From Vicinamibacteria bacterium (GTDB lineage Bacteria > Acidobacteriota > Vicinamibacteria > Fen-336): a stretch of DNA of 33,689 nt. Under the pieces are notes generated by a model, which had not been told where the DNA came from, ran no database searches, and was given only the letters and a program-made list of their open reading frames with translations. Positions 6,967 to 14,111 of the stretch are shown piece by piece (the stretch's first letter is position 1; every line of letters begins with the position of its first letter). The DNA is taken from positions 1 through 33,689 of the forward strand of contig JAICEW010000027.1 in assembly GCA_025923995.1 (NCBI GenBank), given 5' to 3'. Both the position numbers and the translations under genes were made by a program.

Positions 6967-8582
6967 CGCGGCGGGGACCCTCCCGGCCGCGGGCCGTAGG
7001 CCGGCCGCCACAGCAGCAGCCGATCGTCGGGATCGAGCCTCAGGTCGAGCGGCCGCGCGGGCATGGGCAGCGTGAAGCGCTGGCTGCGCTCGGCGAGCGC
7101 CAGCGTGTGCCGGACCTCGCCTCCGGCCGTCGCCACGGCCACCTCCAGCGGGACCTCGAACGGCCCGCCGTCCTGCAGCTGCTCGATGGCGATCTCGATC
7201 CCCTTGCCGCGATCGATCGACCACCAGTCGGCGCGCAGGACAGGAGCGCCCGTGCGGTCGAGCCACTGGCGCAGGAACGCATCGAGGGAGGGATCGGCGG
7301 CCAGGAGGCGCTGGCGGAACACGTCCAGGCCGATCTCCCGTCCGCGGAAGTCGTCGATCAGCGCGCGCAGCATCGAGAAGAACGCCTCGTCGCCCATGCG
7401 CAGGCGGAGCATGTGGTGGAACCACATCCCCTTCGAGTCCGACAGGTTGTGGTGCGTGGGCGCATCGGCCAGGGACGCGAGGGCCGCGTCGCCGCCCTCG
7501 CGCCAGATGTGGAAGTAGCCGAGCGCGCACTGCAGGGGGTTGTATCCGGGACGCGAGAAGCGCAGGAACTCGTTGCGCGCGCCTTCTCCCTCGAGCGCCT
7601 CGATCGAGAGGACCGCGCCGTACTGCGCGAGCGCCTCGGAGAGCATCTTCGCGCCGGGCCCTTCGCTCCGCACGAGGTTGCCCCACCATCCGTGCGCCGC
7701 CTCGTGCGCGAAGAGCGGCAGGCTGCCGCGCAGGTCGTCCAGGATGGAGGACCTCACCATGATGAAGCCCTGCTCGGAGCCGGCCGCGAAGGCCGCGGAC
7801 TCCGGCACCTCGGCCACGTGGTAGGTCGGGTAGGGGTACGCGCCGAAGCGGCGCTCCATCGCGGCCAGGGCTCCCGCCAGTGCCTCCGCCTGGGCGTCCG
7901 ACGTCGATCGGGAACGGAGCAGGTGGAACGCGATCGAGCGTCCGCCGGCCTCGACCGGCCGGGCCGGCACGAAAGGGGCCGCGACGAAGGAGCGGGCCGC
8001 GGGCGCGTCGACCTGCCAGCGCTCCACGACGCGCGCGCCCTCCTCGCGGCGCTCCACGAGCGCGCCGTTCGACACCGACCTCCAGCCGCGCGGCAGCCGG
8101 AAGGTGGTCGTGCCGGGCGCGGCCGGCGACCCGGGCCCGTCGCTGCCGTCCACGACGGGATACCACCGCTCCACCCACGAGGCGTAGAAGGCGTCGGGGT
8201 TCAGCTGGAGCTGCGACGACTCGGCCGCGCTGGCGAGCGCGAACGCCACGGTGACGCGCTCTCCCTTCGCGCACGGACGCCTCCGTTCGAGACGGGCCCG
8301 CTCCAGCGGTCCCGATGCGTCGAGCGACACGCGAGGGCTCGACCCGCGCGCGTTCACGCGCCGGAAGCGCATGGCGGGCTTGCGTGCGTTGACCGCGAGC
8401 GTCGGCCCCGCCGCGCCCTCGACCTCGCACACCAGCTCGAGCGTGCCCTCGACGCCGAGGCGCTCGCGGGCGGGGTCGACGGTGAGCACCAGGTCCAGGC
8501 GGTCCACCCGCCACGGCTCGGGCGGCGCCCCCGACGCCGGACGGGCGAACACGAGCAGGGTGGCGATCACGGCCAGGCGCAT
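6963..8582 (-). CDS. Secreted M1-type (gluzincin) metallopeptidase
   Basis: A 539-residue protein with a short signal peptide (residues 1-18, ending ASG-A). Residues 20-210 are the beta-rich N-terminal domain of M1 aminopeptidases, and 220 to about 440 the catalytic domain. HEAAHGWWGN lies at 293-302, with the third zinc ligand E316 in SEALAQY exactly 18 residues after the HEXXH motif, as M1 requires. In place of the usual GAMEN exopeptidase motif there is GSEQGFIM near 268, so N-terminal recognition may differ. The SDSKGMWFHHMLR stretch matches the helical region after the active site. The C-terminal 90 residues form a small beta domain. A GGAGGAT element precedes the ATG at good spacing. 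It converges on DUF458 with overlapping stops and is divergent from the AraC regulator. Confidence 0.88.
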   Translation of the reverse strand: MRLAVIATLLVFARPASGAPPEPWRVDRLDLVLTVDPARERLGVEGTLELVCEVEGAAGPTLAVNARKPAMRFRRVNARGSSPRVSLDASGPLERARLERRRPCAKGERVTVAFALASAAESSQLQLNPDAFYASWVERWYPVVDGSDGPGSPAAPGTTTFRLPRGWRSVSNGALVERREEGARVVERWQVDAPAARSFVAAPFVPARPVEAGGRSIAFHLLRSRSTSDAQAEALAGALAAMERRFGAYPYPTYHVAEVPESAAFAAGSEQGFIMVRSSILDDLRGSLPLFAHEAAHGWWGNLVRSEGPGAKMLSEALAQYGAVLSIEALEGEGARNEFLRFSRPGYNPLQCALGYFHIWREGGDAALASLADAPTHHNLSDSKGMWFHHMLRLRMGDEAFFSMLRALIDDFRGREIGLDVFRQRLLAADPSLDAFLRQWLDRTGAPVLRADWWSIDRGKGIEIAIEQLQDGGPFEVPLEVAVATAGGEVRHTLALAERSQRFTLPMPARPLDLRLDPDDRLLLWRPAYGPRPGGSPPR

Positions 8583-8686
8583 CGGGATCCTCCGGGGCCA
8601 GACTGGACCGCGCGGCGTCGCGCGTCTTGAACCGGTCGGCGAACCCGTGCCACCGTGCTAAGTAGAGACAATCGGAGCGTGATCGC

Positions 8687-9478
8687 ATGACGAACACGAA
8701 CGGCCTGGCGGGGATCGAGCTGGCGTCCATGAGCCTGGACGGGGTCGTCCTCTCGGAGACGCTCCACGAGCCGGGCTCCCGCCTGCCGCCCCACGCCCAT
8801 CCCACGCCGTCGCTGTGCCTCGTGCGCCGAGGCGGCTTCCGCGAGCGCTGGCGCGCGGGCGCGGCCGAGCACGTCAGGGGAGACGTGATCTTCCGCGCGG
8901 CCGGCGACGAGCACGAGAACGCCTTCCGCGCGGAGGGGGCCCGCTGCTTCAACGTCGCGTTCGGACCCCGGCTGATCGACCGCCTGCCCGTGCGCGCGAG
9001 CCGCGAGGTGCTGGCCGACCGCCGCGTCGGTGCGATCCTCGCGCAGCTGAGCCGCGAGGTGTCCTCCCGCGAGCCCTCGCCGCTGGTGGCGGAGGGCCTC
9101 CTGCTCCAGGCGCTGGGCGAGGCGTTCCAGCGCGACGCGCCCGCCGGCGGCCGCTGGCTCGAGCGGGTGCGCGAAGCGATCGACGCGCACTTCGACAGGC
9201 CGCTCTCGGTCGCGGGCCTGGCGGCCGAAGCGGGCGTGCATCCCGCGCATCTGTCGCGCGCCTTCCACCGGCGCTTCGGGTCGCCGGTGCGGGCCTACAT
9301 CCGGGAGGCGCGCGTGCGCGCCGCCGCCGATCTCCTGCGACGCTCGAGCCTGACCCTCGCGGACGTCGCCGCCGGCACCGGCTTCGCGGACCAGAGCCAC
9401 CTGACGCGCGTCTTCAAGCAGGTCACCGGCGCCACGCCCGGCCGCTACCGTCGGACCCGGGCGTCGCGCGCGCTCTAG
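8687..9478 (+). CDS. AraC-family transcriptional regulator
   Basis: A 263-residue regulator. Residues 1-100 resemble a cupin-like sensing domain with a His-rich stretch (PPHAHPTPSLCLVRRG) and a later acidic/His stretch (GDEHENAF). Residues 157-258 contain the two helix-turn-helix units of AraC proteins: LSVAGLAAEAGVHPAHLSR, then LADVAAGTGFADQSHLTRVF and the family ending VTGATPGRYRR. GGAG lies about 10 bases before the ATG. The ligand is unknown. Because it is divergent from the M1-type peptidase gene across 104 bp, control of that gene is a reasonable guess, though I see no clear operator there. Its stop overlaps the stop of the PilZ gene within CTAG. Confidence 0.92.
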   Translation: MTNTNGLAGIELASMSLDGVVLSETLHEPGSRLPPHAHPTPSLCLVRRGGFRERWRAGAAEHVRGDVIFRAAGDEHENAFRAEGARCFNVAFGPRLIDRLPVRASREVLADRRVGAILAQLSREVSSREPSPLVAEGLLLQALGEAFQRDAPAGGRWLERVREAIDAHFDRPLSVAGLAAEAGVHPAHLSRAFHRRFGSPVRAYIREARVRAAADLLRRSSLTLADVAAGTGFADQSHLTRVFKQVTGATPGRYRRTRASRAL

Positions 9479-9846
9479 TGCCCGCGGACCGGCGTCGTGC
9501 CCGCCGCCAGCTCGCCCAGGTACTCGCGCAGCATCGCGCGGTCGGCCGAGTGCATCTCGGTGAAGCGCAGGCCCCCGCCGGGCATCACGCCGGTCGGCAT
9601 GGCCCGCGCGTCCTGGCTCCACACCACACGGCCGGTCGCGCGAATGGGCGGCCGGCCGGGCAGCCACAGCACCATCTCCACGTCGGAATCGGGCTTGAGG
9701 CCCGTCTCGGAGCGCACGAACACGCCGCTCTCGCTCACGTTCGTGGTCTGGTCCGAGACGAACATGCGGCCGGTGGACCAGTCCACGCGGATCTCGACGT
9801 CGTGGCGGGGCTCCCTTCGCTGGTCGCGGCCGTTGGAGGCGGTCAT
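9475..9846 (-). CDS. Stand-alone PilZ domain protein (probable cyclic-di-GMP receptor)
   Basis: A 123-residue single-domain protein. It has both elements of the PilZ cyclic-di-GMP site: the RxxxR motif (R10-R14 in RREPR) and the N/DxSxxG motif (N36-V-S38-E-S-G41), followed by beta strands with a GRVVW signature near 70. No other domain or membrane span is present, so it probably acts by binding a partner protein. The ATG at 9846 has no Shine-Dalgarno sequence; the frame stays open to 9897, but the extra residues look non-conserved. Upstream lies a tandem CCCATTGTG repeat. The gene is divergent from the glycosyltransferase at 9927 and convergent with the AraC gene. Confidence 0.88.
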   Translation of the reverse strand: MTASNGRDQRREPRHDVEIRVDWSTGRMFVSDQTTNVSESGVFVRSETGLKPDSDVEMVLWLPGRPPIRATGRVVWSQDARAMPTGVMPGGGLRFTEMHSADRAMLREYLGELAAGTTPVRGH

Positions 9847-9858
9847 GGCGTCGGCAAC

Positions 9859-9878
9859 CCCATTGTGCTCCCATTGTG
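9859..9878. repeat. Tandem 9-bp direct repeat with 11-bp period
   Basis: CCCATTGTG occurs at 9859-9867 and again at 9870-9878, about one helical turn apart, in the gap between the divergent PilZ and glycosyltransferase genes. On the minus strand each copy contains CACAAT, a possible -10 element. It could be a regulator site or chance. Confidence 0.35.
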
Positions 9879-9926
9879 CCCGGTACGGATCGTGCAAAAT
9901 GTCGGCGGGACCGGAGCCTCGACCCG

Positions 9927-10877
9927 ATGCAGAAGCTGATCCTGCGCAACTTCCAGTCGCCGGGCGACATCCTGATGCTGACGGCCGCCGTGCGCGACCT
10001 GCACGCCTGCTACCCTGGGCGCTTCGTGACCGACGTGCGCACGCCGTGCCCGGACCTCTGGCTCCACAACCCGCACCTCACGCCGCTGCGCGAGGACGAC
10101 CCGCAGGTCCAGGTCATCGACTGCCACTATCCGCTGATCGACCGCAGCAACACGGCTCCCTACCACTTCATCCACGGCTTCATCGAGTACTTGAACGAGA
10201 CGCTCGACCTGCAGATCCGGCCCACCCTCTTCAAGGGCGACCTGCACCTGTCCGAGGAGGAGCGCGTCTGGTTCCAGAGAGTGGAGGACGCCAAGGGGAA
10301 CCCGCCGCGCTTCTGGCTCTTCGCCTCGGGCGGCAAGCACGACTACACCATCAAGTGGTGGTCGCCCGCGCGCTACCAGGAGGTGGTCGACCACTTCGAA
10401 GGCCGGCTGGATTTCGTGCAGGTGGGCGAGGACCACCACCATCACCCCGCGCTGGACCGCGTGATCGACTTGCGTGGGCAGACGACGCTGCGCCAGCTCT
10501 TCCGGCTCATGTACCACGCGGAGGGAGCCGTCAGCGCCGTCAGCCTGCTCATGCACCTGGCCGCCGCGGTCGAGACCAAGCCGGGCATGCCGCAGAACCG
10601 CCCGTGCGTCGTGGTCGCCGGCGGGCGCGAGCCCCCGCACTTCACGTTCTACCCGCACCACCAGTTCCTCCACACCGTGGGCGCGCTGCTGTGCTGCGAC
10701 CAGGGGGGCTGCTGGAAGTCGCGCACCTTCCCCCTGGGGGACGGCGACCCCAAGGACCAGGAGCTGTGCATCGACGTGGTCGGGCAGCTCCCCCGCTGCA
10801 TGCACATGATCACGGCGCGCGACGTCATCCATGCGATCGAGCGCTACTACGAGGGCGGAGCGCTGCCTCCCCTCTGA
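9927..10877 (+). CDS. GT9-like (ADP-heptose:LPS heptosyltransferase-type) glycosyltransferase
   Basis: A 316-residue cytoplasmic protein resembling GT9/GT-B enzymes. The N-terminus (ILRNFQSPGDILMLTAAVRDLH) has the GDxLM donor-loop pattern, and later elements are ASGGKHDYTIKWW near 133-145, LRGQTTLRQL near 182-191, and a second Rossmann-like half with LMHLAAA (208-214) and CVVVAGGREPPH (227-238). The C-terminal part carries an unusual cysteine cluster: C256, C257, C262, C281 and C291. I recall a conserved family with this layout, often annotated as heptosyltransferase, but its acceptor is not established. The ATG at 9927 follows GGAG by about 10 bases and begins the conserved region; the frame is open to 9876. 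It is followed by the sigma-54 promoter of the next gene. Confidence 0.8.
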   Translation: MQKLILRNFQSPGDILMLTAAVRDLHACYPGRFVTDVRTPCPDLWLHNPHLTPLREDDPQVQVIDCHYPLIDRSNTAPYHFIHGFIEYLNETLDLQIRPTLFKGDLHLSEEERVWFQRVEDAKGNPPRFWLFASGGKHDYTIKWWSPARYQEVVDHFEGRLDFVQVGEDHHHHPALDRVIDLRGQTTLRQLFRLMYHAEGAVSAVSLLMHLAAAVETKPGMPQNRPCVVVAGGREPPHFTFYPHHQFLHTVGALLCCDQGGCWKSRTFPLGDGDPKDQELCIDVVGQLPRCMHMITARDVIHAIERYYEGGALPPL

Positions 10878-10884
10878 GCCGCCC

Positions 10885-10901
10885 CTGGCACGTCCGTTGC
10901 T
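10885..10901 (+). promoter_or_regulatory. Sigma-54 (RpoN) -24/-12 promoter
   Basis: CTGGCACG-TCCG-TTGCT matches the RpoN consensus YTGGCACG-N4-TTGCW at every defined position, with GG (10887-10888) and GC (10899-10900) separated by the required 10 bases. The expected start near 10912 leaves a leader of about 14 bases that still contains the GGGAGGT ribosome-binding site before the ATG at 10926. An activator site was not identified. Confidence 0.8.
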
Positions 10902-10925
10902 CAAGGAGGTGCCCAGGGAGGTCGC

Positions 10926-11342
10926 ATGAGTCAGTCGGAGAAGCCGCAACCAGTGGATGACGCGACGCGGAGGGAAGAGCGCCGGCAGTTCCTGCGCATG
11001 CTTTCCGGCGGCGTGGCGCTCGCAGGCGTGGGCATGTTGGGCGTAGGGTGCGGCACGTCTCCTACCGGCCCGGACAACGGCTCGAGCGGTTCCAGCACGT
11101 CGTCCCCGGAGTCGAGCGGGGCCTCGTCGAGCTCGAGCGCGACTTCGAGCAGCAGCAGCGCGGGTTCCAGCTCGTCCTCGTCCAGCGCGACGTCGTCGTC
11201 CTCGTCGTCTTCGCGCAACTCCTCGTCGTCGAGCAGCTCGTCCGGCGGCGGCGGTGGCTCGAGCTCCAGCTCGGGCGGCGGTGGCGGAGGCGGCTCGAGC
11301 TCCTCGGGTGGCTCCAGCTCGCTGCGCGCGACGCTGCGCTAG
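10926..11342 (+). CDS. Tat-exported, lipoprotein-like Ser/Gly-rich low-complexity protein
   Basis: A 138-residue protein. Residues 1-18 are polar, then a twin-arginine motif (ERRQFLRML, R19-R20) leads into a hydrophobic core (25-40) and a single Cys at 42. The preceding residues (LGVG-C) make a weak lipobox because the -3 position is Gly, so lipidation is likely but not certain. The mature part, about 96 residues, is almost entirely Ser with Gly blocks and ends SSSLRATLR. Serine is written with a mix of TCG, AGC, TCC and TCT codons, which argues for selection on the protein rather than triplet slippage. Two Shine-Dalgarno sequences (AAGGAGGT and GGGAGGT) precede the ATG. A sigma-54 promoter drives it and a long hairpin ends it, so it is probably a single-gene unit. 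It may be a surface spacer, a glycosylation substrate, or a linker whose partner domain was lost; the function is unknown. Confidence 0.75.
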   Translation: MSQSEKPQPVDDATRREERRQFLRMLSGGVALAGVGMLGVGCGTSPTGPDNGSSGSSTSSPESSGASSSSSATSSSSSAGSSSSSSSATSSSSSSSRNSSSSSSSSGGGGGSSSSSGGGGGGGSSSSGGSSSLRATLR

Positions 11343-11354
11343 CCCTTCCCTCCG

Positions 11355-11409
11355 GTCTCGGGTCGGGACGGGCCGTCTCGTCGCGGGACGGCCCGTCTCG
11401 ACCCGGGAC
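11355..11409 (+). terminator. Long hairpin after the Ser/Gly-rich gene
   Basis: Arms at 11355-11377 and 11387-11409 pair over 23 positions, including two G-U pairs, around a 9-base loop. The inner arm ACGGGCCGTC pairs with GACGGCCCGT. It begins 12 bases after the stop codon. No U-tract follows, so termination is inferred from position and stability. Confidence 0.55.
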
Positions 11410-11435
11410 GAGCGACGCGCGATACCCCTCCCGCC

Positions 11436-11441
11436 TATACT
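11436..11441 (+). promoter_or_regulatory. Candidate -10 element for the helicase gene
   Basis: TATACT lies 21 bases before the ATG at 11457. The -35 region is poor. The predicted leader would be about 9 bases. Confidence 0.35.
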
Positions 11442-11456
11442 CACGGGGATCGCGCA

Positions 11457-13148
11457 ATGTCTGCACGCACCGGATCGGAACGCGCCGGATTTTCGGGCCT
11501 GGGCCTGGGGCCGGCGCTCCTCTCCGTCCTGACCGAGCTGGGCTACGAAGAGCCCACCCCCATCCAGAGGGACTCCGTCCCGCCTCTGCTGGCCGGACGC
11601 GACCTGCTCGGCCAGGCCGCGACCGGCACGGGCAAGACGGCGGCGTTCGCGCTGCCGCTGCTCCAGCGCCTCTTCGCCGAGAAGCAGAAGCGCACCGCTC
11701 CCGCGCTGCTCGTGCTGGTGCCGACGCGCGAGCTGGCCATGCAGGTGGCGGAGGCACTGCACCGGTACGGCCAGAAGCTGGGCGCGCGCGTGCTGCCCAT
11801 CTACGGCGGGCAGTCGCTGGGCCTGCAGTTCCGCGCGCTCGAGCGCGGCGTCGACGCGGTGGTGGCGACCCCGGGCCGCGCCGTCGACCACATCGGCCGC
11901 GGGACGCTCGCGCTCGACGGCGTGCGGGCCGTCGTGCTGGACGAGGCGGACGAGATGCTGGACATGGGCTTCAGCGAGGACCTGGAGGCGATCCTGGACG
12001 CGCTGCCGGAGGAGCGGCAGACGGCCCTCTTCTCCGCGACCCTGCCCAAGCGCATCGTCGCCATCGCGGAGCGGCACCTGCGCACGCCCGTGCGCATCGC
12101 GATCCCCGACGAGCGGCTGGCCAGGGGCGAGGCCCCGCGGGTGCGCCAGGCCGCGTACCTCGTCTCGCGCGCGCACAAGGTGGACGCGCTGGGCCGGATC
12201 CTCGACCACGAGAGCCCCGCCTCCGCCCTCGTGTTCTGCCGCACGCGCAACGAGGTGGAGGAGCTGGCCGAGGCCCTGCGCGCGCACGGCTATCGCGCGG
12301 AGGCGCTGCACGGCGGCCTCTCGCAGAAGGACCGCGACCGCGTGATGAAACGCTTCCGCGACGGCACGGCCGAGCTGCTCCTCGCCACCGACGTGGCCGC
12401 CCGCGGCCTCGACATCGGGCGCGTGTCGCACGTCATCAACTTCGACGTGCCCTCCGCGCCCGAGTCCTACGTGCACCGCATCGGCCGCACCGGCCGCGCG
12501 GGCCGGGAGGGCGCGGCGGTCACGCTGGTGGAGCCGCGCGAGCGGCACCTGCTGCGCAACATCGAGCGCCTCACGGGCCGGCGGCTGGAGCTCAAGCCGG
12601 TGCCCACGGTCGCCGACCTGCGGGCGCGCCAGCTGGAGCACACGCGGGCGACGCTGCGCGAGGCGCTGCTGGCGGGCGGGCTCGAGCCGTTCCAGGCGGT
12701 GGTCGCGTCCCTCGCGCAGGAGTTCGACCTGACCGACGTGGCCGCGGCCGCCGTGAAGCTGGCCCACGGCTCCCGCCCGCTGCCCGAGGGCGCCGACATC
12801 CCCTCGCCCGCGGTCGACGCCGAGCGGCCGAAGCGTGGCGAGGGCTCGCGACGAGGCGCGCGGCCGGACCCGCCGGCGCGTGCTCCCGGCGAGGGGCCGT
12901 TCACGAAGATCTACGTCTCCGCGGGCCAGGCCGCGGGCGTCCGCGCCGCGGACCTCGTGGGCGCCATCACCGGCGAGGCGGGCCTCGACGGCCGCGACGT
13001 CGGCGCGATCGAGATCGCGGAGCGCTTCTCGCTGGTGGACGTGCGCAAGAGCCGCGCGGACGACGTGCTGACCGCGCTGCGCCGCACGCAGATCCGCGGG
13101 CACAAGGTCACGGCCAGCCGCTACCGTCCGCCGCGCGAGAAGCGCTAG
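11457..13148 (+). CDS. DEAD-box ATP-dependent RNA helicase with DbpA-type RNA-binding domain
   Basis: A 563-residue helicase. The motifs occur in order: Q motif PTPIQ (33-37), Walker A ATGTGKT (55-61), PTRELA (89-94), TPGR (138-141), DEAD (162-165), SAT (193-195), ARGLD near 315-319 and HRIGRTGR (340-347). A dimerisation-like helical stretch (about 385-435) and a basic, Pro-rich linker (450-480) precede a DbpA-type RNA-recognition fold at about 481-556 (FTKIYVSAGQAAGVRAADLVG). This layout matches DeaD/CsdA-type helicases that remodel structured RNA in ribosome assembly, cold adaptation and mRNA decay; which of these applies is not shown. The N-terminal Ser/Gly segment before the Q motif is short. 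A weak GGGGAT lies upstream and the likely -10 element is at 11436. The GIY-YIG gene begins 4 bases after its stop. Confidence 0.95.
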   Translation: MSARTGSERAGFSGLGLGPALLSVLTELGYEEPTPIQRDSVPPLLAGRDLLGQAATGTGKTAAFALPLLQRLFAEKQKRTAPALLVLVPTRELAMQVAEALHRYGQKLGARVLPIYGGQSLGLQFRALERGVDAVVATPGRAVDHIGRGTLALDGVRAVVLDEADEMLDMGFSEDLEAILDALPEERQTALFSATLPKRIVAIAERHLRTPVRIAIPDERLARGEAPRVRQAAYLVSRAHKVDALGRILDHESPASALVFCRTRNEVEELAEALRAHGYRAEALHGGLSQKDRDRVMKRFRDGTAELLLATDVAARGLDIGRVSHVINFDVPSAPESYVHRIGRTGRAGREGAAVTLVEPRERHLLRNIERLTGRRLELKPVPTVADLRARQLEHTRATLREALLAGGLEPFQAVVASLAQEFDLTDVAAAAVKLAHGSRPLPEGADIPSPAVDAERPKRGEGSRRGARPDPPARAPGEGPFTKIYVSAGQAAGVRAADLVGAITGEAGLDGRDVGAIEIAERFSLVDVRKSRADDVLTALRRTQIRGHKVTASRYRPPREKR

Positions 13149-13152
13149 CGGC

Positions 13153-13434
13153 GTGCCCTTCGTCTACATCCTCCGCTGCGCGGACGGCTCGCTCTACACC
13201 GGCTCGGCCATGGACCTGGAGCGGCGCGTCGTCGCGCACGTGTCGGGCAAGGCCTCGAAGTACACGCGGTCGCGCCGGCCGGTGGCCCTCGCCTGGTCCT
13301 GCCGCGTGCGCGACTGGCCGCGGGCGCTGCGCCTGGAGTGGCACATCAAGCGCCTCGACCGGCTCCAGAAGCTCGCGATCGTCAGCGGGTCGCGGCGACC
13401 CCCGCGAGCCGGTCCGCGCGCACCCGCTCGGTGA
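13153..13434 (+). CDS. GIY-YIG domain protein (UPF0213/YhbQ-type)
   Basis: A 93-residue protein. VYILRCADGSLYTGSAMDL near the start contains the GIY-YIG pair in its variant VYI...LYTG form, followed by the conserved Arg (ERRVVAHVSG) and HIKRLDRLQK near 70; SKYTRSRRPV is typical of the UPF0213 group. Members are small single-domain predicted nucleases of uncertain biological role. The start is GTG, 4 bases after the helicase stop, with no separate ribosome-binding site, so translation is probably coupled. The final 18 residues are Arg/Pro-rich and may be poorly conserved. Confidence 0.85.
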   Translation: MPFVYILRCADGSLYTGSAMDLERRVVAHVSGKASKYTRSRRPVALAWSCRVRDWPRALRLEWHIKRLDRLQKLAIVSGSRRPPRAGPRAPAR

Positions 13435-13472
13435 GGATGCCGCGGCCATCATGACAGCCGCTGGCACATATC

Positions 13473-14105
13473 TCAGGGGATCGTCACGAAGCGCCAGAGC
13501 CGCGCGACCTCGCGCGCATCGACGTACTTGCCGATCTCCTTCTCGAACTGCTCGCGGCTCTTCCAGGGGCGGTACTCCTCGAGCTCGTGCGCCATCCGCT
13601 TGCCGACGCCCGGAATGGTCATGAAGTCCGCCTCGCTCGCGGTGTTGAGGTCGAGCGGGATGAACACGTGTCGCTTGATCCGCTCCACCTCCGCCCGGTC
13701 CACGTACTTGCCGATCTCCCGGTCGAACTGCGCCCAGCTCTTCCAGGGCCGGTACTCCTCGAGCTCGTGCGCCATGCGCGCGCCGACGCCGGGGATGAGC
13801 CGCAGCTCCTCAGGCGTCCCGGTGTTGAGGTTCACGTGCACGAACGCCTTGCCGTAGACGTCCGCGGCCTGAGCGGCGGTGAGCCCGGCCCCGGTGAGGA
13901 GCGCGTGGAGGTCCGCGATGCTCCCGAACGGCCGGCGATCGGTGATCTGCTTCGCGACCGCGGCGCTCACGTGCGGCAGCTTCGCGACCTCCGCCTCGGG
14001 GACCTGGTTGATGTCGGGCAGGCCGGCGCCCACCTGGGCACGAGCGGCCTGGGCCGCGCCCAGCGCGGCGAGTGACAGCACGGCGATCGTCTCGCGGACT
14101 CGCAT
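13473..14105 (-). CDS. Exported ComEA-like protein with tandem helix-hairpin-helix repeats
   Basis: A 210-residue protein with a signal peptide (1-23, ending ARA-Q). Three helix-hairpin-helix units follow: a divergent one (about 28-85, DINQVPEAEVAKLPHVSAAV) and two close copies of a 60-residue unit at about 90-149 and 150-210. Each copy contains LNT...IPGVG.RMAHELEEYRPWKS...F..EIGKYVD. The IPGVG hairpins are the usual non-specific DNA-backbone-binding element of ComEA-type proteins, so periplasmic DNA or DNA-protein binding is plausible; the EYRPWKS extension is less usual. GAGGAG lies 10 bases before the ATG. The gene starts 6 bases after the small membrane protein gene and is probably the last of the SRPBCC-ArsR-permease block. 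Confidence 0.85.
   Translation of the reverse strand: MRVRETIAVLSLAALGAAQAARAQVGAGLPDINQVPEAEVAKLPHVSAAVAKQITDRRPFGSIADLHALLTGAGLTAAQAADVYGKAFVHVNLNTGTPEELRLIPGVGARMAHELEEYRPWKSWAQFDREIGKYVDRAEVERIKRHVFIPLDLNTASEADFMTIPGVGKRMAHELEEYRPWKSREQFEKEIGKYVDAREVARLWRFVTIP
13522..13794 (-). repeat. Internal gene duplication, 180-bp period
   Basis: Bases 13522-13614 and 13702-13794 align without gaps at an offset of exactly 180 bp, with long identical runs such as GGTACTCCTCGAGCTCGTGC. They encode the matching parts of the two 60-residue HhH units. High DNA identity suggests a fairly recent duplication or gene conversion. Confidence 0.8.
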
Positions 14106-14111
14106 GTTCGA

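Noticed and set aside
4917-8630. A 1237-codon open frame on the plus strand
   Set aside because: It lies opposite the ceramidase-like and M1 peptidase genes and across DUF458, and its translation is an Arg/Gly/Ala-rich mix with no recognisable domain. In G+C-rich DNA such antisense frames are expected.
11100-11330. Ser/Gly region as a non-coding simple repeat
   Set aside because: A Tat signal, Cys at the cleavage point, two ribosome-binding sites, a promoter and mixed serine codons all support a real gene.
11359-11412. Short repeats reading GGGACGG/CGTCTCG, considered as a CRISPR-like or tandem array
   Set aside because: Only two or three imperfect units, fully explained as the two arms of one hairpin.
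9843-13103. A 1086-codon open frame on the minus strand
   Set aside because: It is antisense to the glycosyltransferase and helicase genes, both of which have clear motifs. The translation is His/Arg/Gly-rich and featureless.
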